Positions 54,475-63,460 of a stretch of DNA of 64,000 nucleotides are shown here, piece by piece. A program made the translations under genes and the position numbers. Every line of letters starts with the position of its first letter. The first letter of the stretch is position 1. The DNA comes from Micrasema longulum (Eukaryota > Arthropoda > Insecta > Trichoptera > Brachycentridae). The stretch is taken from positions 20,748 through 84,747 of the forward strand of contig JAGVSM010001241.1 of NCBI GenBank assembly GCA_022494885.1. Reading direction: 5' to 3'. The notes beneath the pieces are model-generated. The model ran no database searches. It had not been told where the DNA came from and saw only the letters and a program-made list of their open reading frames with translations.

Positions 54475-55195
54475 CTTTTTATTTTATTTTATTTGGGAAA
54501 TCAACAGTTCTACATACATATTTTTAGTAAACAAACAGATATAGTGTATAAACTCAGAACTAATAACAGATTTCCACATAGTATACAAAGTTAGTAAAGA
54601 AAATATATTACATATCAAATAAATACATACAATTTATACATATAAGAATGTTATTTTCATGTACTCAATAATAAAAAAAAAAAAATATATTTATTTTAAG
54701 AACATTAAGTTACTGTAAATTGGGCGGGATAAGGACAAAAATGCTTGAAGAGATGATAAGGAGGAGAGGGCAGATGTACATATTTATTATTATAATGTCT
54801 ACTAAGTTATATAATACATTTTTAGTGTAAATTTTAAATCTGACAGAGTGATGTTTGTGTAATCTATATTTTTAAATTTTGTATTGTACATTGAAAAAGT
54901 CCTACGAAAAAAAGCATTTTTAACATACGATGTTTTACTTATTGGTACATGAAACAGGTGGTACCGTCTACAAATCCTGGATGGCACATGTATTGTTATT
55001 AAACCAAGCAGCTCTGTACAGTCAACCATTCCTATCATAATTTTGTAAAGCAGTAGTTGGTCCGCACACACTCTGCGGTATTGTAGAGAAATGATTCCAT
55101 GGAAGGTGGAGGCAGTGAGAGTAGATACATAAGAAATACCGGTTTTGTATTTAAGGTACTTTATAAATTTGTTTTGAATATTTTCTTTTCTACTT
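54475..55195 (-). mobile_element. LINE C-terminus and 3' UTR
   Basis: On the minus strand ENIQNKFIKYLKYKTGISYV, HGIISLQYRRVCADQLLLYK and IMIGMVDCTELLGLITIHVP, then SRICRRYHLFHVPISKTSYV (55195-54802). The UTR runs toward a TTTTATTTTATTTGGG tail at about 54478. It is the same family as 36340-36985. The open part (54802-55071) ends in a natural stop. Confidence 0.8.
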
Positions 55196-55264
55196 ATATA
55201 TATGTACGTTAATATTGTATATATAAATGTGTACTTTAAAAAAACTTTTTAACGTATTTTTACA
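55196..55264. other. Spacer
   Basis: AT-rich, nothing recognised. Confidence 0.3.
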
Positions 55265-55370
55265 TTGGTCTTTTTACCACAAAAATGACGATTTCATGTT
55301 AAATTTTTGAGAATCAAACCCAGAACCTCATGCAAAATAACACAATGAGGAAGGCATGAAATATTTCCTT
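55265..55370 (-). mobile_element. SINE-1-like head, decayed
   Basis: The minus strand has TGCATGAGGTTCTGGGTTTG then ATTCTC (B-box-like) and TTTAACATGAAATCG, corresponding to SINE-1 38275-38345. No tail. Confidence 0.5.
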
Positions 55371-55740
55371 TATTGCTTATTTAGAGTGATTTTTCTGTCT
55401 GGAAGAAAACATATTTTTTTAATACATCGGGTTTAAAAGCATTTTCAATTTATCAAAACATTTCAAACCAATAAATTCACACATCACATCGAGTTTTCAA
55501 TCCATGCACATCCCGCTTCCACTATCCATTTTAAAAGCCATATACAGTTTATATTAAAATTACCAAATTGACTCTCTCGCTGCATCCATATTCCTCGAAT
55601 ACGACGATAAATGAGTTTTCCCTGATCAAAAATGTGGCAGTCAAAGAAGAGCTCATTTTATAAGTGCGCAGTTTCCTAACGCCTGCATAGTAAATCTCAA
55701 AAGAGAAAATTCATGTATTTGACAGATATTTATTGATAAT
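55371..55740. other. Spacer
   Basis: Nothing recognised. Confidence 0.35.
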
Positions 55741-55744
55741 GGAA

Positions 55745-55960
55745 AATGGAAGTCCGGGCATTTACGGATGACCTGTCACTTACCGGTTTAAGTGATACCT
55801 TTTTACGATGTATAACATTTATTATTTTGCCAATGTATTTAAACAATCGTATTTCTTCCATTCTTCCATCCGTGGATGTAAAATAAAAGAGCTGTAACTT
55901 TAGTGACGAATGTAAGATTCTGCCGAATCACTTCACGAGCACTTGCTCGAAAACGCCTAA
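55745..55960 (-). mobile_element. Foldback family A, left arm and part of core
   Basis: GGAAGTCCGGGCATTTACGG, GACCTGTCACTTACCGGTTT, CTTCCATTCTTCCATCCGTG, then AATAAAAGAGCTGTAACTTT and AAAACGCCTAAAAT in reverse core orientation. Confidence 0.6.
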
Positions 55961-56097
55961 AATACTTATCAAATTATTTATTTCTTAGAACGGTTAGATT
56001 TATCTGTGTTAATCCTTTTTCTAACGAGTAATCTGCTAAACCTTTTATTTAAAGACTTGTCAGTGGGTGGCAAAAGAGAGTATGGAAAATTATAAAA

Positions 56098-56206
56098 AAA
56101 TCGCATCAAGCCCGGCCTAATTTTTATCTGGCATCTGGCGTAAATCGAACCCGCGACGCAGTTGGTCATTTAACCAACGGCGCCACGCAACCGCGCAACT
56201 TAAACC
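56098..56206 (-). mobile_element. tRNA-like SINE-4 fragment
   Basis: The minus strand reads GTTGCGCGGTTGCGTGGCGC, CGTTGGTTAAATGACCAACT and GCGTCGCGGGTTCGATTTAC, with A-box- and B-box-like blocks. The acceptor stem does not close, so it is not a tRNA gene. Single copy in this window. Confidence 0.55.
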
Positions 56207-56333
56207 AATCAATTTCACATTAAAATATAATGTTTATATTATTGTTATCAAAAACATTTTTCACTTTGTGGTATGACATTTTACACTTATTTGTTTATAA
56301 ATTTGTATAAACCACTTAATTTTTTTAAATTAC

Positions 56334-56373
56334 ACTTCGACCGGTTTCGAGGTTACTACCTCATCGTCGGGAA
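56334..56373 (-). ncRNA. Hammerhead motif with a core mutation (left arm)
   Basis: The minus strand reads CCGACGA where the core should be CUGANGA, with everything else as in the right arm (GAGG/CCTC stem II, GAAA, ACCGGT, C). The change is at 56369, where the invariant U is C. Cleavage should be abolished. Confidence 0.7.
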
Positions 56374-56664
56374 TTTAACTAACTTATAATTACACGCGAT
56401 GCTATTTATATAATAAAATATTGTATGAAAGAGACAGAAAATTGAAAGAAAGAGAGAGAAAGAAGATAAAATAAATCATAACGGGAATAGTTTTAAAAGA
56501 GGACTCGAAGTTAAATTTAATTGATTATTTATTATTTGAAGTTTTTGATCAATGGCTTTACTAATTTCTAATCGTTCTAAATTATCTAAACGTAAACCAT
56601 TTTTTTTGACATGCAAAATTTCAACACACGTTTCTTGATTAAATGCATGGTTTTCGGATATAAG

Positions 56665-56964
56665 TTAAATTGCCCAAATTTCTATATTGGAAAAACTTCA
56701 CGTAAATTTAAAGTTAGAATCAAAGAACATATAAGATGTCTGAGTAATAATAAATTTTCAGAATTCGCAAATCATCTTATATCCGAAAACCATGAATTTA
56801 ATCAAGAAACGTGTGTTGAAATTTTGCATGTCAATAAAAATGGTTTACGTTTAGATAATTTAGAACGATTAGAAATTAGTAAAGCCATTAATCAAAAACT
56901 TCAAATAATAAATAATCAATTAAATTTAACTTCGAGTCCTCTTTTAAAACTATTCCCGTTATGA
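56665..56964 (+). pseudogene. Penelope-like GIY-YIG endonuclease C-terminal part
   Basis: Reads LNCPNFYIGKTSRKFKVRIK (YIG strand and Arg helix), EHIRCLSNNKFSEFANHLIS, ENHEFNQETCVEILHVNKNG, LRLDNLERLEISKAINQKLQ and SPLLKLFPL, then a stop at 56962-56964. The GIY strand is displaced, because upstream codons belong to the inverted left arm, so the domain is incomplete. The YIG, R and NH landmarks are kept. Penelope-like elements use this domain to nick the target. Confidence 0.85.
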
Positions 56965-57065
56965 TTTATTTTATCTCTTTCTCCCTCTTTTTTTCAATTT
57001 TCTGTCTCTTTCATACAATATTTTATTATATAAATAGCAACGCGTGTAATTATAAGTTAGTTAAA

Positions 57066-57103
57066 TTCCTGACGATGAGGTAGTAACCTCGAAACCGGTC
57101 GAA
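57066..57103 (+). ncRNA. Type I hammerhead ribozyme, apparently intact (Penelope-like)
   Basis: TTC (57066-57068) / GAA (57101-57103) base of stem I; CTGACGA core (57069-57075); stem II GAGG-TAGTAA-CCTC (57077-57090); GAAA (57091-57094); stem III ACCGGT (57094-57099), self-complementary and too short to close on itself; cleavage after C57100 (GTC). All invariant residues are present. Such minimal hammerheads with a palindromic stem III are known from Penelope-like elements, where two copies can act as a dimer. Confidence 0.75.
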
Positions 57104-57158
57104 GTGTAATTTTAAAAAAATTAAGTGGTATATACAAATTTATAAACAAATAAGTGTA

Positions 57159-58469
57159 TAATTTTTATATCTAGATTTTCATATTTCTTCCTAAAAGAGA
57201 TTTTTCTTTCTCTTTGGGAAATATTTGTCAATCTTAATCCTATGATCCCAGATTATTAAATCCAATATACAATAATTTAAATGTACTTAAAATAATGGTT
57301 GGTAAAATACTTCCGCGGTTCCATCAAGTAAGCCAAATGTGACAAAAAATCCAAAAATAAGCTTTAGTGAACATGTTTAACTTTCGGTGATCGGATTCCG
57401 CTGGGCGCGTTCGGATTGCAAAAGTTTCATGTTCGGCGTCCCGATCATGTGACTAATGAGATTTTTTGCGACGGTAATCGCAAGTTTTTGGAGCGTAAAG
57501 TCGTCTTAAGTATGTGATAAATTCGAAAATTCTTTGCCAAGAATTTGCGGAGTATTCCCTATGAAATATAAGATACAGTACCCGATGTGAAATAATCGTC
57601 TAGGAAATAATTTGACATAGCTAATCTAAAATTTACACATTACTGTATTGAAATTGAGTGAAACGGGAAAAGCACAATTGAATTTATACTATATTTTGCT
57701 GACATAAAATACTTCGGCTTAGAAAAATTGCATAGTTAAGTTCTATATACGTATTTAGTCGTTAATTTATGGTGTTACAGATTCATTGTGAGACGCTAAA
57801 ATGAATTATAATATTATATTTTATTTTAAAATACAATTGTGAGCATACAACAAAAAGTAGCAAAGAAAAATTTTGCTAATCTCGAGATTTTTCGACCAAG
57901 TTTTAGTGCTGAATGGTATGGTACATTCTACTGAAAAAAAAACAATTGAAAGTTATATTAAAAGTTCTTTTCAAAATTTATTATTGTATATTGATCGAGT
58001 CAGCTTATGAACAGCTGCCACAGGAGCCATTGACAAAATAAAAACACTTCCATACTAATTCAATACATGGCTTATGTTTTGTACTGTGAGTATATAAATC
58101 AAAAGTGTACCAAATATTAAAACTATGAGTTTGTATCTATGTCAAAACTTCAAGCTTGATCTACCAACAAACAAGAATTATGACTTGGCCAGTTTTATAC
58201 AAAAACCAATGAGTTTCTTACAAAAAAAAAAACATTATTTTAGTAGATTGATAAAACTCCGTATTTAATATTTTTTATAAAAAGTTTTAATCCAACTTCC
58301 TGGTTAGTTTTATATAATGGTTAAATTATTTTTACAAGTACTTTAGATTTTTTTATTAAAATGAGTAAGGCCCCAAAAAGTGCTCCAAAATAACCTAGTT
58401 CTTTCGATGCCACAAGCGCACAAATCAGTCCCTATGAAATGTTTTTAAAAAAATGATTATCGTGCGTAT
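57159..58469. other. AT-rich spacer
   Basis: 57385-57450 is GC-richer (CCGCTGGGCGCGTTCGG) without assignment. No gene. Confidence 0.35.
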
Positions 58470-58906
58470 GTGCGTGGAGTCAACGGTCAAACAAACCGTC
58501 AGTAGTGTCGCAATGAGTCATATCTTGCTGGAGGGTGTGATTATATTTAATGCTTCGAATGCCCAGTTGCATTCCACCGGCAACACTACTGACTAGTCCA
58601 ACTCGTAAGCGTCCACGTCGCGAACCCCGGGCAATGGGATCACACTCATAACGGTGTGATCACAGCAGATAACGAGAGGGTGAAAGGCGAGATTTTATCG
58701 CCTCCAAACCAGAACCAACCAGCTAAGGGAAAGTAATCCCGACAGAAAAATCCACCAAATAAGGCAACGGGAAACTACTCGGTTTATCTTTTCTTAGGAA
58801 TCACTATGGCGAGTACACCCAACAAGCAGTTTTCCTGGCCTCGGAGTAGCGCAGGACCCAGATGATTTTGATGTCAGGGGGACCTGATAAGACACCGCAA
58901 GAAGAA
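58470..58906 (+). mobile_element. Non-coding GAA-tailed retroposon, copy 3, exact 8-bp TSD
   Basis: Plus-strand copy of the 832-1283 element, ending GCAAGAAGAA. GTGCGTAT at 58462-58469 and 58907-58914 is an exact target duplication. Best preserved copy together with copy 1; shares CACCGGCAACACTACTGACT and GGATCACACTCATAAC. Confidence 0.85.
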
Positions 58907-58914
58907 GTGCGTAT

Positions 58915-59610
58915 TTCAAACTGGTTGTTAAGTAAATAACAGCATCAGTACTCAGTTCCGTCGATTATCTTCGTCCTTTGGACCTGTCCCAGCAACCACC
59001 CAACACTTGATAGAAGAAATTCAAAATTTGAAGATTCGGATTTAGAACAAAAACAAAACAACATTTTTGACTTTACATAAAATCGCATAAAAAGTGGTTG
59101 GAATCGTCGATCGTCGTGGAAAACATTGTTACATTTCATAGTTCATTTTGTCATCCAGTGCCCGAAATTGAAGAACATTCAGATCATATTAAAGGTAGGT
59201 ATCCGTTCCATGTTCCTATCCTTTCTGCAAATATTTCCAAATCACAAAACTGAATGAAATTCGTTTTTCATTTACAGTCCGCCTTTTTGTTAACACTAGT
59301 ATTTTGGTATATTTTATAGCTATTTATATATGTCTTTGTTGACATAAGAATTAAAGGTATTGAGATTTTTTGTGTAACAAAAATTTTTTTGTGGAGAAAA
59401 AAATGCTTAAAAATGTTTGAGTAGACTTGCGCAATTTAATACGAAAAACAGATATGGAAACAAACAACACCTTATTCTGAACAATTAACTTTTGTGACAT
59501 AGGCACTTCTAGCATCAAACCTCAGATATATGTATCTATTTGACAAACAAGCTTTTTTGTCTACCAAGATATCTTCAATACTATAAATTGGTATTACTTT
59601 CATTGATTTA
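58915..59610. other. Spacer
   Basis: Nothing recognised. A short minus ORF at 58945-59139 has no motif. Confidence 0.35.
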
Positions 59611-59850
59611 TTTATTACATGTACATTGTACATACACAATACTGTGTTACATAATAAATAGCCACATGGAGTTGTGTCTCAATAAAAGTATACAATTCAA
59701 ATATAATTAAAAATATAAACGAATATCTACAAATAATTATAAAGAACAGTAACGTATCCCCAACCCCATGTGACTAAAGGCCCTGTATTGAAACAGGACA
59801 GGATACGATTAAAAGTTGAAGCATATAATTAAAAAATACAAAAATTAAAT
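59611..59850 (-). repeat. LINE 3' end relic, paired with 36040-36135
   Basis: Tail side TTTATTTATTACATGTACAT, then AGTAACGTATCCCCAACCCC and AAAGGCCCTGTATTGAAACA. Confidence 0.55.
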
Positions 59851-60078
59851 TTCCTACATCGTAATATGTACCTACGTCAGGACCAAGCATATGCTTGTTC
59901 CCATTAAAAAATATATCTATTGTATGAAGAAAAAGGAATATTGAAATTAAAACCTAAAGCTAAAGCATACACATATGACATAATATTTAAAATACCTTAT
60001 AAGATAAACTGGGATTAAGTACATATTTACTAGTTTATCGATGAGGATTCATATTTTTCATTTAAATCAACATTCAAT
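59851..60078. other. Spacer
   Basis: Nothing recognised. Confidence 0.3.
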
Positions 60079-60249
60079 ATGGGCCTTACTTACAAACTCG
60101 GTATAAAGTTATGCCTAGGCATTGCGGTAGAATAAAAATGTAAATAGCATATTTATTTATTTATTAAAGTAGTATTCCCATTCGTATTCTACCTCTATTC
60201 AATCTACCACAAGCCGTAACTTTATCCCAAGTTTATGAGTAAGGCCCCA
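60079..60249. mobile_element. MITE family B, copy 2, ~50-bp TIRs
   Basis: Left end GGGCCTTACTTACAAACTCG, then TATGCCTAGGCATTGCGGTA; right end CCACAAGCCGTAACTTTATC then AAGTTTATGAGTAAGGCCCC. The ends are inverted with mismatches. The interior is AT-rich. The AGGCATxGxGGTAGAATA block is shared with 6561-6693. Confidence 0.75.
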
Positions 60250-60324
60250 TGTGTTTTATTTTTATAACGTTATTTTATGGGTGCTGTATGAGCGACGAAT
60301 TATCTCACTCTTCTAAAAATGGAC

Positions 60325-60402
60325 TGAACGAACTCACCAGGAATCAAACCAGAAACGCCTATGGGAGAAGCTAGTGTCTTAGCCACTGCACTTTGTATGA
60401 TT
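60325..60402 (-). mobile_element. tRNA-like SINE-5 fragment
   Basis: The minus strand reads AGTGCAGTGGCTAAGACACT, then a B-box-like TGGTTTGATTCCTGG. The region is too diverged to place in a family. Confidence 0.45.
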
Positions 60403-60699
60403 TATGTTGCATCAAAGTACCTATAGAAATGGGGTCATTGCTATATAAGCTCCTGACGTCACTGAGACGCGTAAAGATCTATCGTGACGGGTACCCGTAA
60501 ATCAATTCTCGCCTTCCAAATCCAGGGGATCTTCAACAATCCATATATTTGACTGTCTATAAAGTAAAATCTATACTTACGTACGAAAATACGTTTATTT
60601 GTATGCAAATTTAGAATATCTTCGTCGGCAACCTATAATTGAGGATGTTTAGAAAAAAAAAGTGTATCCATATTTTATATTTCATGCAGAAGACTTAAT
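60403..60699. other. Spacer
   Basis: Nothing recognised. Confidence 0.3.
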
Positions 60700-60739
60700 T
60701 TTACTTTGTTGATAAAGTTGAAGATAAACGTTTACTTTC

Positions 60740-61105
60740 CATTGTGCTGCTGTGTGGAAGGCAAGAGTTCTCATTTCGCTAAATCTCCCCCTCTCCAATG
60801 AGTACAGGTATTTCCGTTTCTGTACTGTAGAACCTACATTTAGAAGTTTCAGAAAAGGTTCATTCTAGCAAGGTGTTCAATTTGCAGTGCCCTGTGAGGG
60901 CTCTAGTGATAACCGTCACTTGATTTCGACTGAGCTTTATAAGGTCGAAAGGAAACCTTTGCTAGTACCCCTTTATCAGTTTCTTCGCGTCGTGCTAACT
61001 AGGTACTTTCTGCCAGAGTATTATACTCTGCTTCCTGGCCCATAACCTAAGCTCATACGAGGAGCGCATTTGGGTAACCCACAATCTGGACTGTCTCAGC
61101 TCTCA
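60740..61105 (-). pseudogene. LINE RNase H to C-terminal tail (R1/I/jockey group)
   Basis: The minus strand reads FDLIKLSRNQVTVITRALTG then HCKLNTLLE, a stop, TFSETSKCRFYSTETEIPVL (60960-60800). It matches the end of LINE ORF2 proteins after RNase H: LSRxQLRxLxxxLTGHCxLNxHL...CRxCxxExETPxHIL. The first half, in another frame (RLWARKQSII near 61030), would be the RNase H end. The zinc-ribbon Cys pair is partly lost (CRF Y). It is less AT-rich than its flanks. RT and the start of RNase H are missing. Confidence 0.75.
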
Positions 61106-61619
61106 GCCTTGCCTACCTACATACCTAATATGAAACCGATCATTGATACAGCTTGACGATTAAAAAGTTGTCTTTAAACATAAATGACATTACAATACAC
61201 AATTTCCAATACTTACCATTTATTTTATATACCTCGTCTTCGATTAATTTGTCCGCATCAAGTTGTTTTTAGTGCCATTACATTTGTTAGCTCGTTTATT
61301 GCCCATCTTTATTAGTTTTCATTTCATTTAGGGCAAAAGTTCGAATAAACCGTTAAAATGTCATAGTGAGGGTAGACAATGAAATTGATTTTAACATCAC
61401 GCACGAGACGAGAGTTAACGGAAAATCGATGTTTATTTTGAGAGATGGAACAGAAAGGGTTAGTTTATCTGTCAGGTATTATTTTTGCGGGTGTATCTGC
61501 ACTGATTTTGGAATAATCCAGAGCAGTTGAACACTTTCGATACCGAACGAATACTGGAAAATCATATTTGCATTCTGGGAAAAAATATTCAGTTTATATC
61601 TCGTAGTTGGAAAATAAAC
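61106..61619. other. Spacer
   Basis: Nothing recognised. Confidence 0.35.
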
Positions 61620-61708
61620 AATGAAATTCATAGGTGCGAAGGTTTTCACGGTCACTGTTATCAATATTATGTATCTTTTTTGGGTGATACCGTGTATGTT
61701 GGATTTGA

Positions 61709-61749
61709 TCCGACGTTTCGGCTACCATTGCAGGAGCCATCTTCAGGGA
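61709..61749 (-). ncRNA. Type I hammerhead ribozyme motif, minus strand
   Basis: Exact mirror of the plus-strand motif at 61773-61813. Core CTGAAGA is encoded by TCTTCAG at 61740-61746. Confidence 0.7.
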
Positions 61750-61772
61750 AAAACTGTTTTTCACACAGTTTT

Positions 61773-61813
61773 TCCCTGAAGATGGCTCCTGCAATGGTAG
61801 CCGAAACGTCGGA
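61773..61813 (+). ncRNA. Type I hammerhead ribozyme motif, plus strand
   Basis: TCC (61773-61775) / GGA (61811-61813) base of stem I; CTGAAGA core (61776-61782); stem II GGCT...AGCC (61784-61802) with an 11-nt loop; GAAA (61803-61806); stem III ACGT (61806-61809), palindromic; cleavage after C61810. All invariant residues are present. Stem III is so short that a monomer fold is doubtful. A dimer, as proposed for Penelope-type hammerheads, would be needed. Confidence 0.65.
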
Positions 61814-61868
61814 TCAAATCCAACATACACGGTATCACCCAAAAAAGATACATAATAATGAAATTCAT

Positions 61869-62660
61869 GTCCACGGGACTTCTTTTGATGAGAACATTCC
61901 CCGGTAAAAATTCGCATATTCTGCAACACAAAAACAAAAAAAACCAATCGAACTCTATTTATTGTTTATGATTTACCGCATTTTTTTGACAGATGCAATC
62001 GTTTGTAATGTTGGTACACCTACAAAAAGTAAATAGCCTACCAACTTAATAAAAATAACAAGGTTATATTTAGGCACGTACCGACATTAAAAATAATATT
62101 ACCTACCCACACAATAATTTTACTGATAAGTTTCGTTTTTCAAATTTTAAAATGTAACAAACGGTCGCGTTCAAAGAAAATTTAGTTTTCGATAAGTCAT
62201 GAGTGTGGTTGGTGGTTTTACAGGTATTGTCAGATTAATGTATTGTACTGTAACATGATTTATTATATATTTCACAAATCAATACTCTTAAGTGTTTATT
62301 ATCGTTTAGGAAAAAGGCAAAGTCACAAAATTCAATTTTATTTAAAGCAATTAAAAAGTATTACGAAATGGAAAAAAATATTTATGAAGAAAAAAACATA
62401 TCAAAATTTAAAATAATGGTCAAGACATATGTGATAAACAATTTATAAATTAAATATATTTGCAATGTTATTATTAGAACACACATAACAATATGTATGA
62501 TATGTGTGCCCTACTTTAAGATTTAAATAAAAAAATGTAATTTTTAAGTCAAATTTAAACGTACTCGTAATTTATTATTTAATTGGTAAATAATTAATTG
62601 TTTTGTGAAAGTAACGGGAAATCGAATCAAAATGCCAACGGCCTGTAAGTATTAAATGCT
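61869..62660. other. AT-rich spacer
   Basis: Nothing recognised. Confidence 0.35.
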
Positions 62661-62670
62661 ATTATTTTTT

Positions 62671-62933
62671 TCATCATCATCATCATTCCCTTTCCGCACC
62701 TAATGGAGCATAGGGCACTGCATTGGTACACCAATCGCAGCGTGTCTTGATCATTTTTGTTACATAGAGGTAAGATGATCAGCCTTACGCTACAGGTACC
62801 AGTCCAGGGACTATGAAATATTGTAGTGTAAATACACTCTTTTAAATAAATATTTCATAATAACCATGTCGGGAATCGAACCCGAGACTTCTTGCGTGGT
62901 AGGTAAATGCGCCATTATTACACCACGAGGCCG
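62671..62933 (-). mobile_element. SINE-1, full-length with 10-bp TSD
   Basis: ATTATTTTTT at 62661-62670 and 62934-62943 is an exact target duplication. The minus strand has the head CGGCCTCGTGGTGTAATAAT, B box GGGTTCGATTCCCG, body GGACTGGTACCTGTAGCGTA and the (GAT)n tail (TCATCATCATCATCATTCCC). The preserved TSD and B box make this the youngest-looking SINE-1 copy here. Confidence 0.9.
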
Positions 62934-62943
62934 ATTATTTTTT

Positions 62944-63364
62944 GAATGCTTACTAAAGTTTTATTATTAATTTTTTGAAAGAGGCATTTTGATATAAAGA
63001 AGAAATGTACAGGTTTATATACTTTATATATTTCAATTTTATGTATTTATATATATGTACATTACAAAATATAAAATCTTTATTCATATATATACAAATA
63101 ATAAAAAAGTCAATCAAATGTAGAAATGTAGACAAAAATAACACATAGGAATACATAATATCTTGAGAAAATGTTAAAAAAACAAAAAAATCCAATAGCG
63201 AAAAACTTCCTCAGAGACGTGAAAAATATGTCCAAAGCAAGATTGTTTAACATAGAGGCAGCCCTTCCAACAGACATAACTATTCGCAGGTTGGTCCTGT
63301 ATATTGGAATGTGGAACAGTTTATATACGCTTATATATAAAGTCTACGTATACATAGTTTATTA
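62944..63364. other. AT-rich spacer
   Basis: Short ORFs only, no motifs. Confidence 0.35.
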
Positions 63365-63460
63365 AACCAGATTGTGGTCCCGTGGTAGTATTGTGAACTC
63401 ACGGGCCAAAGGTCTGAAGTTCAAAGTCCACTCTATCGATTTCCATTTTTCCAGTACAAA
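63365..63460 (+). mobile_element. tRNA-derived SINE-3, copy 4, diverged
   Basis: CAGATTGTGGTCCCGTGGTA, GTGAACTCACGGGCCAAAGG, GAAGTTCAAAGTCCACTC, then ATCGATTTCCATTTTTCC. Confidence 0.65.

Larger units (their letters stand above)
56282..57158. mobile_element. Penelope-like element fragment as a 383-bp-armed inverted repeat
   Basis: Left arm 56282-56664 and right arm 56776-57158 are nearly identical reverse complements around a 111-bp centre. The right arm reads, on the plus strand, the end of a GIY-YIG endonuclease, its 3' UTR and a hammerhead ribozyme motif. The left arm repeats the same in reverse. Only the centre plus right arm give the full endonuclease fragment. Inverted partial copies are a known habit of Penelope-like elements. 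The RT is absent. Confidence 0.85.
61632..61856. mobile_element. 225-bp insertion: paired hammerhead inverted repeat
   Basis: AATGAAATTCAT at 61620-61631 and 61857-61868 are exact 12-bp direct repeats, so the segment between them is probably an insertion with its target duplication. It consists of 33 bp (AGGTGCGAAGGTTTTCACGG ...) and an inverted repeat with 93-bp arms that are perfect complements (61665-61757 and 61765-61857), 7-nt loop TTTTCAC. ORFs on both strands here are mirror images of the repeat and not genes. Confidence 0.8.

Noticed and set aside
61527..61947. Overlapping 126- and 117-codon ORFs on opposite strands sharing the same peptide
   Set aside because: They are the two readings of the perfect inverted repeat at 61665-61857; the shared peptide is a mirror effect, not a gene.
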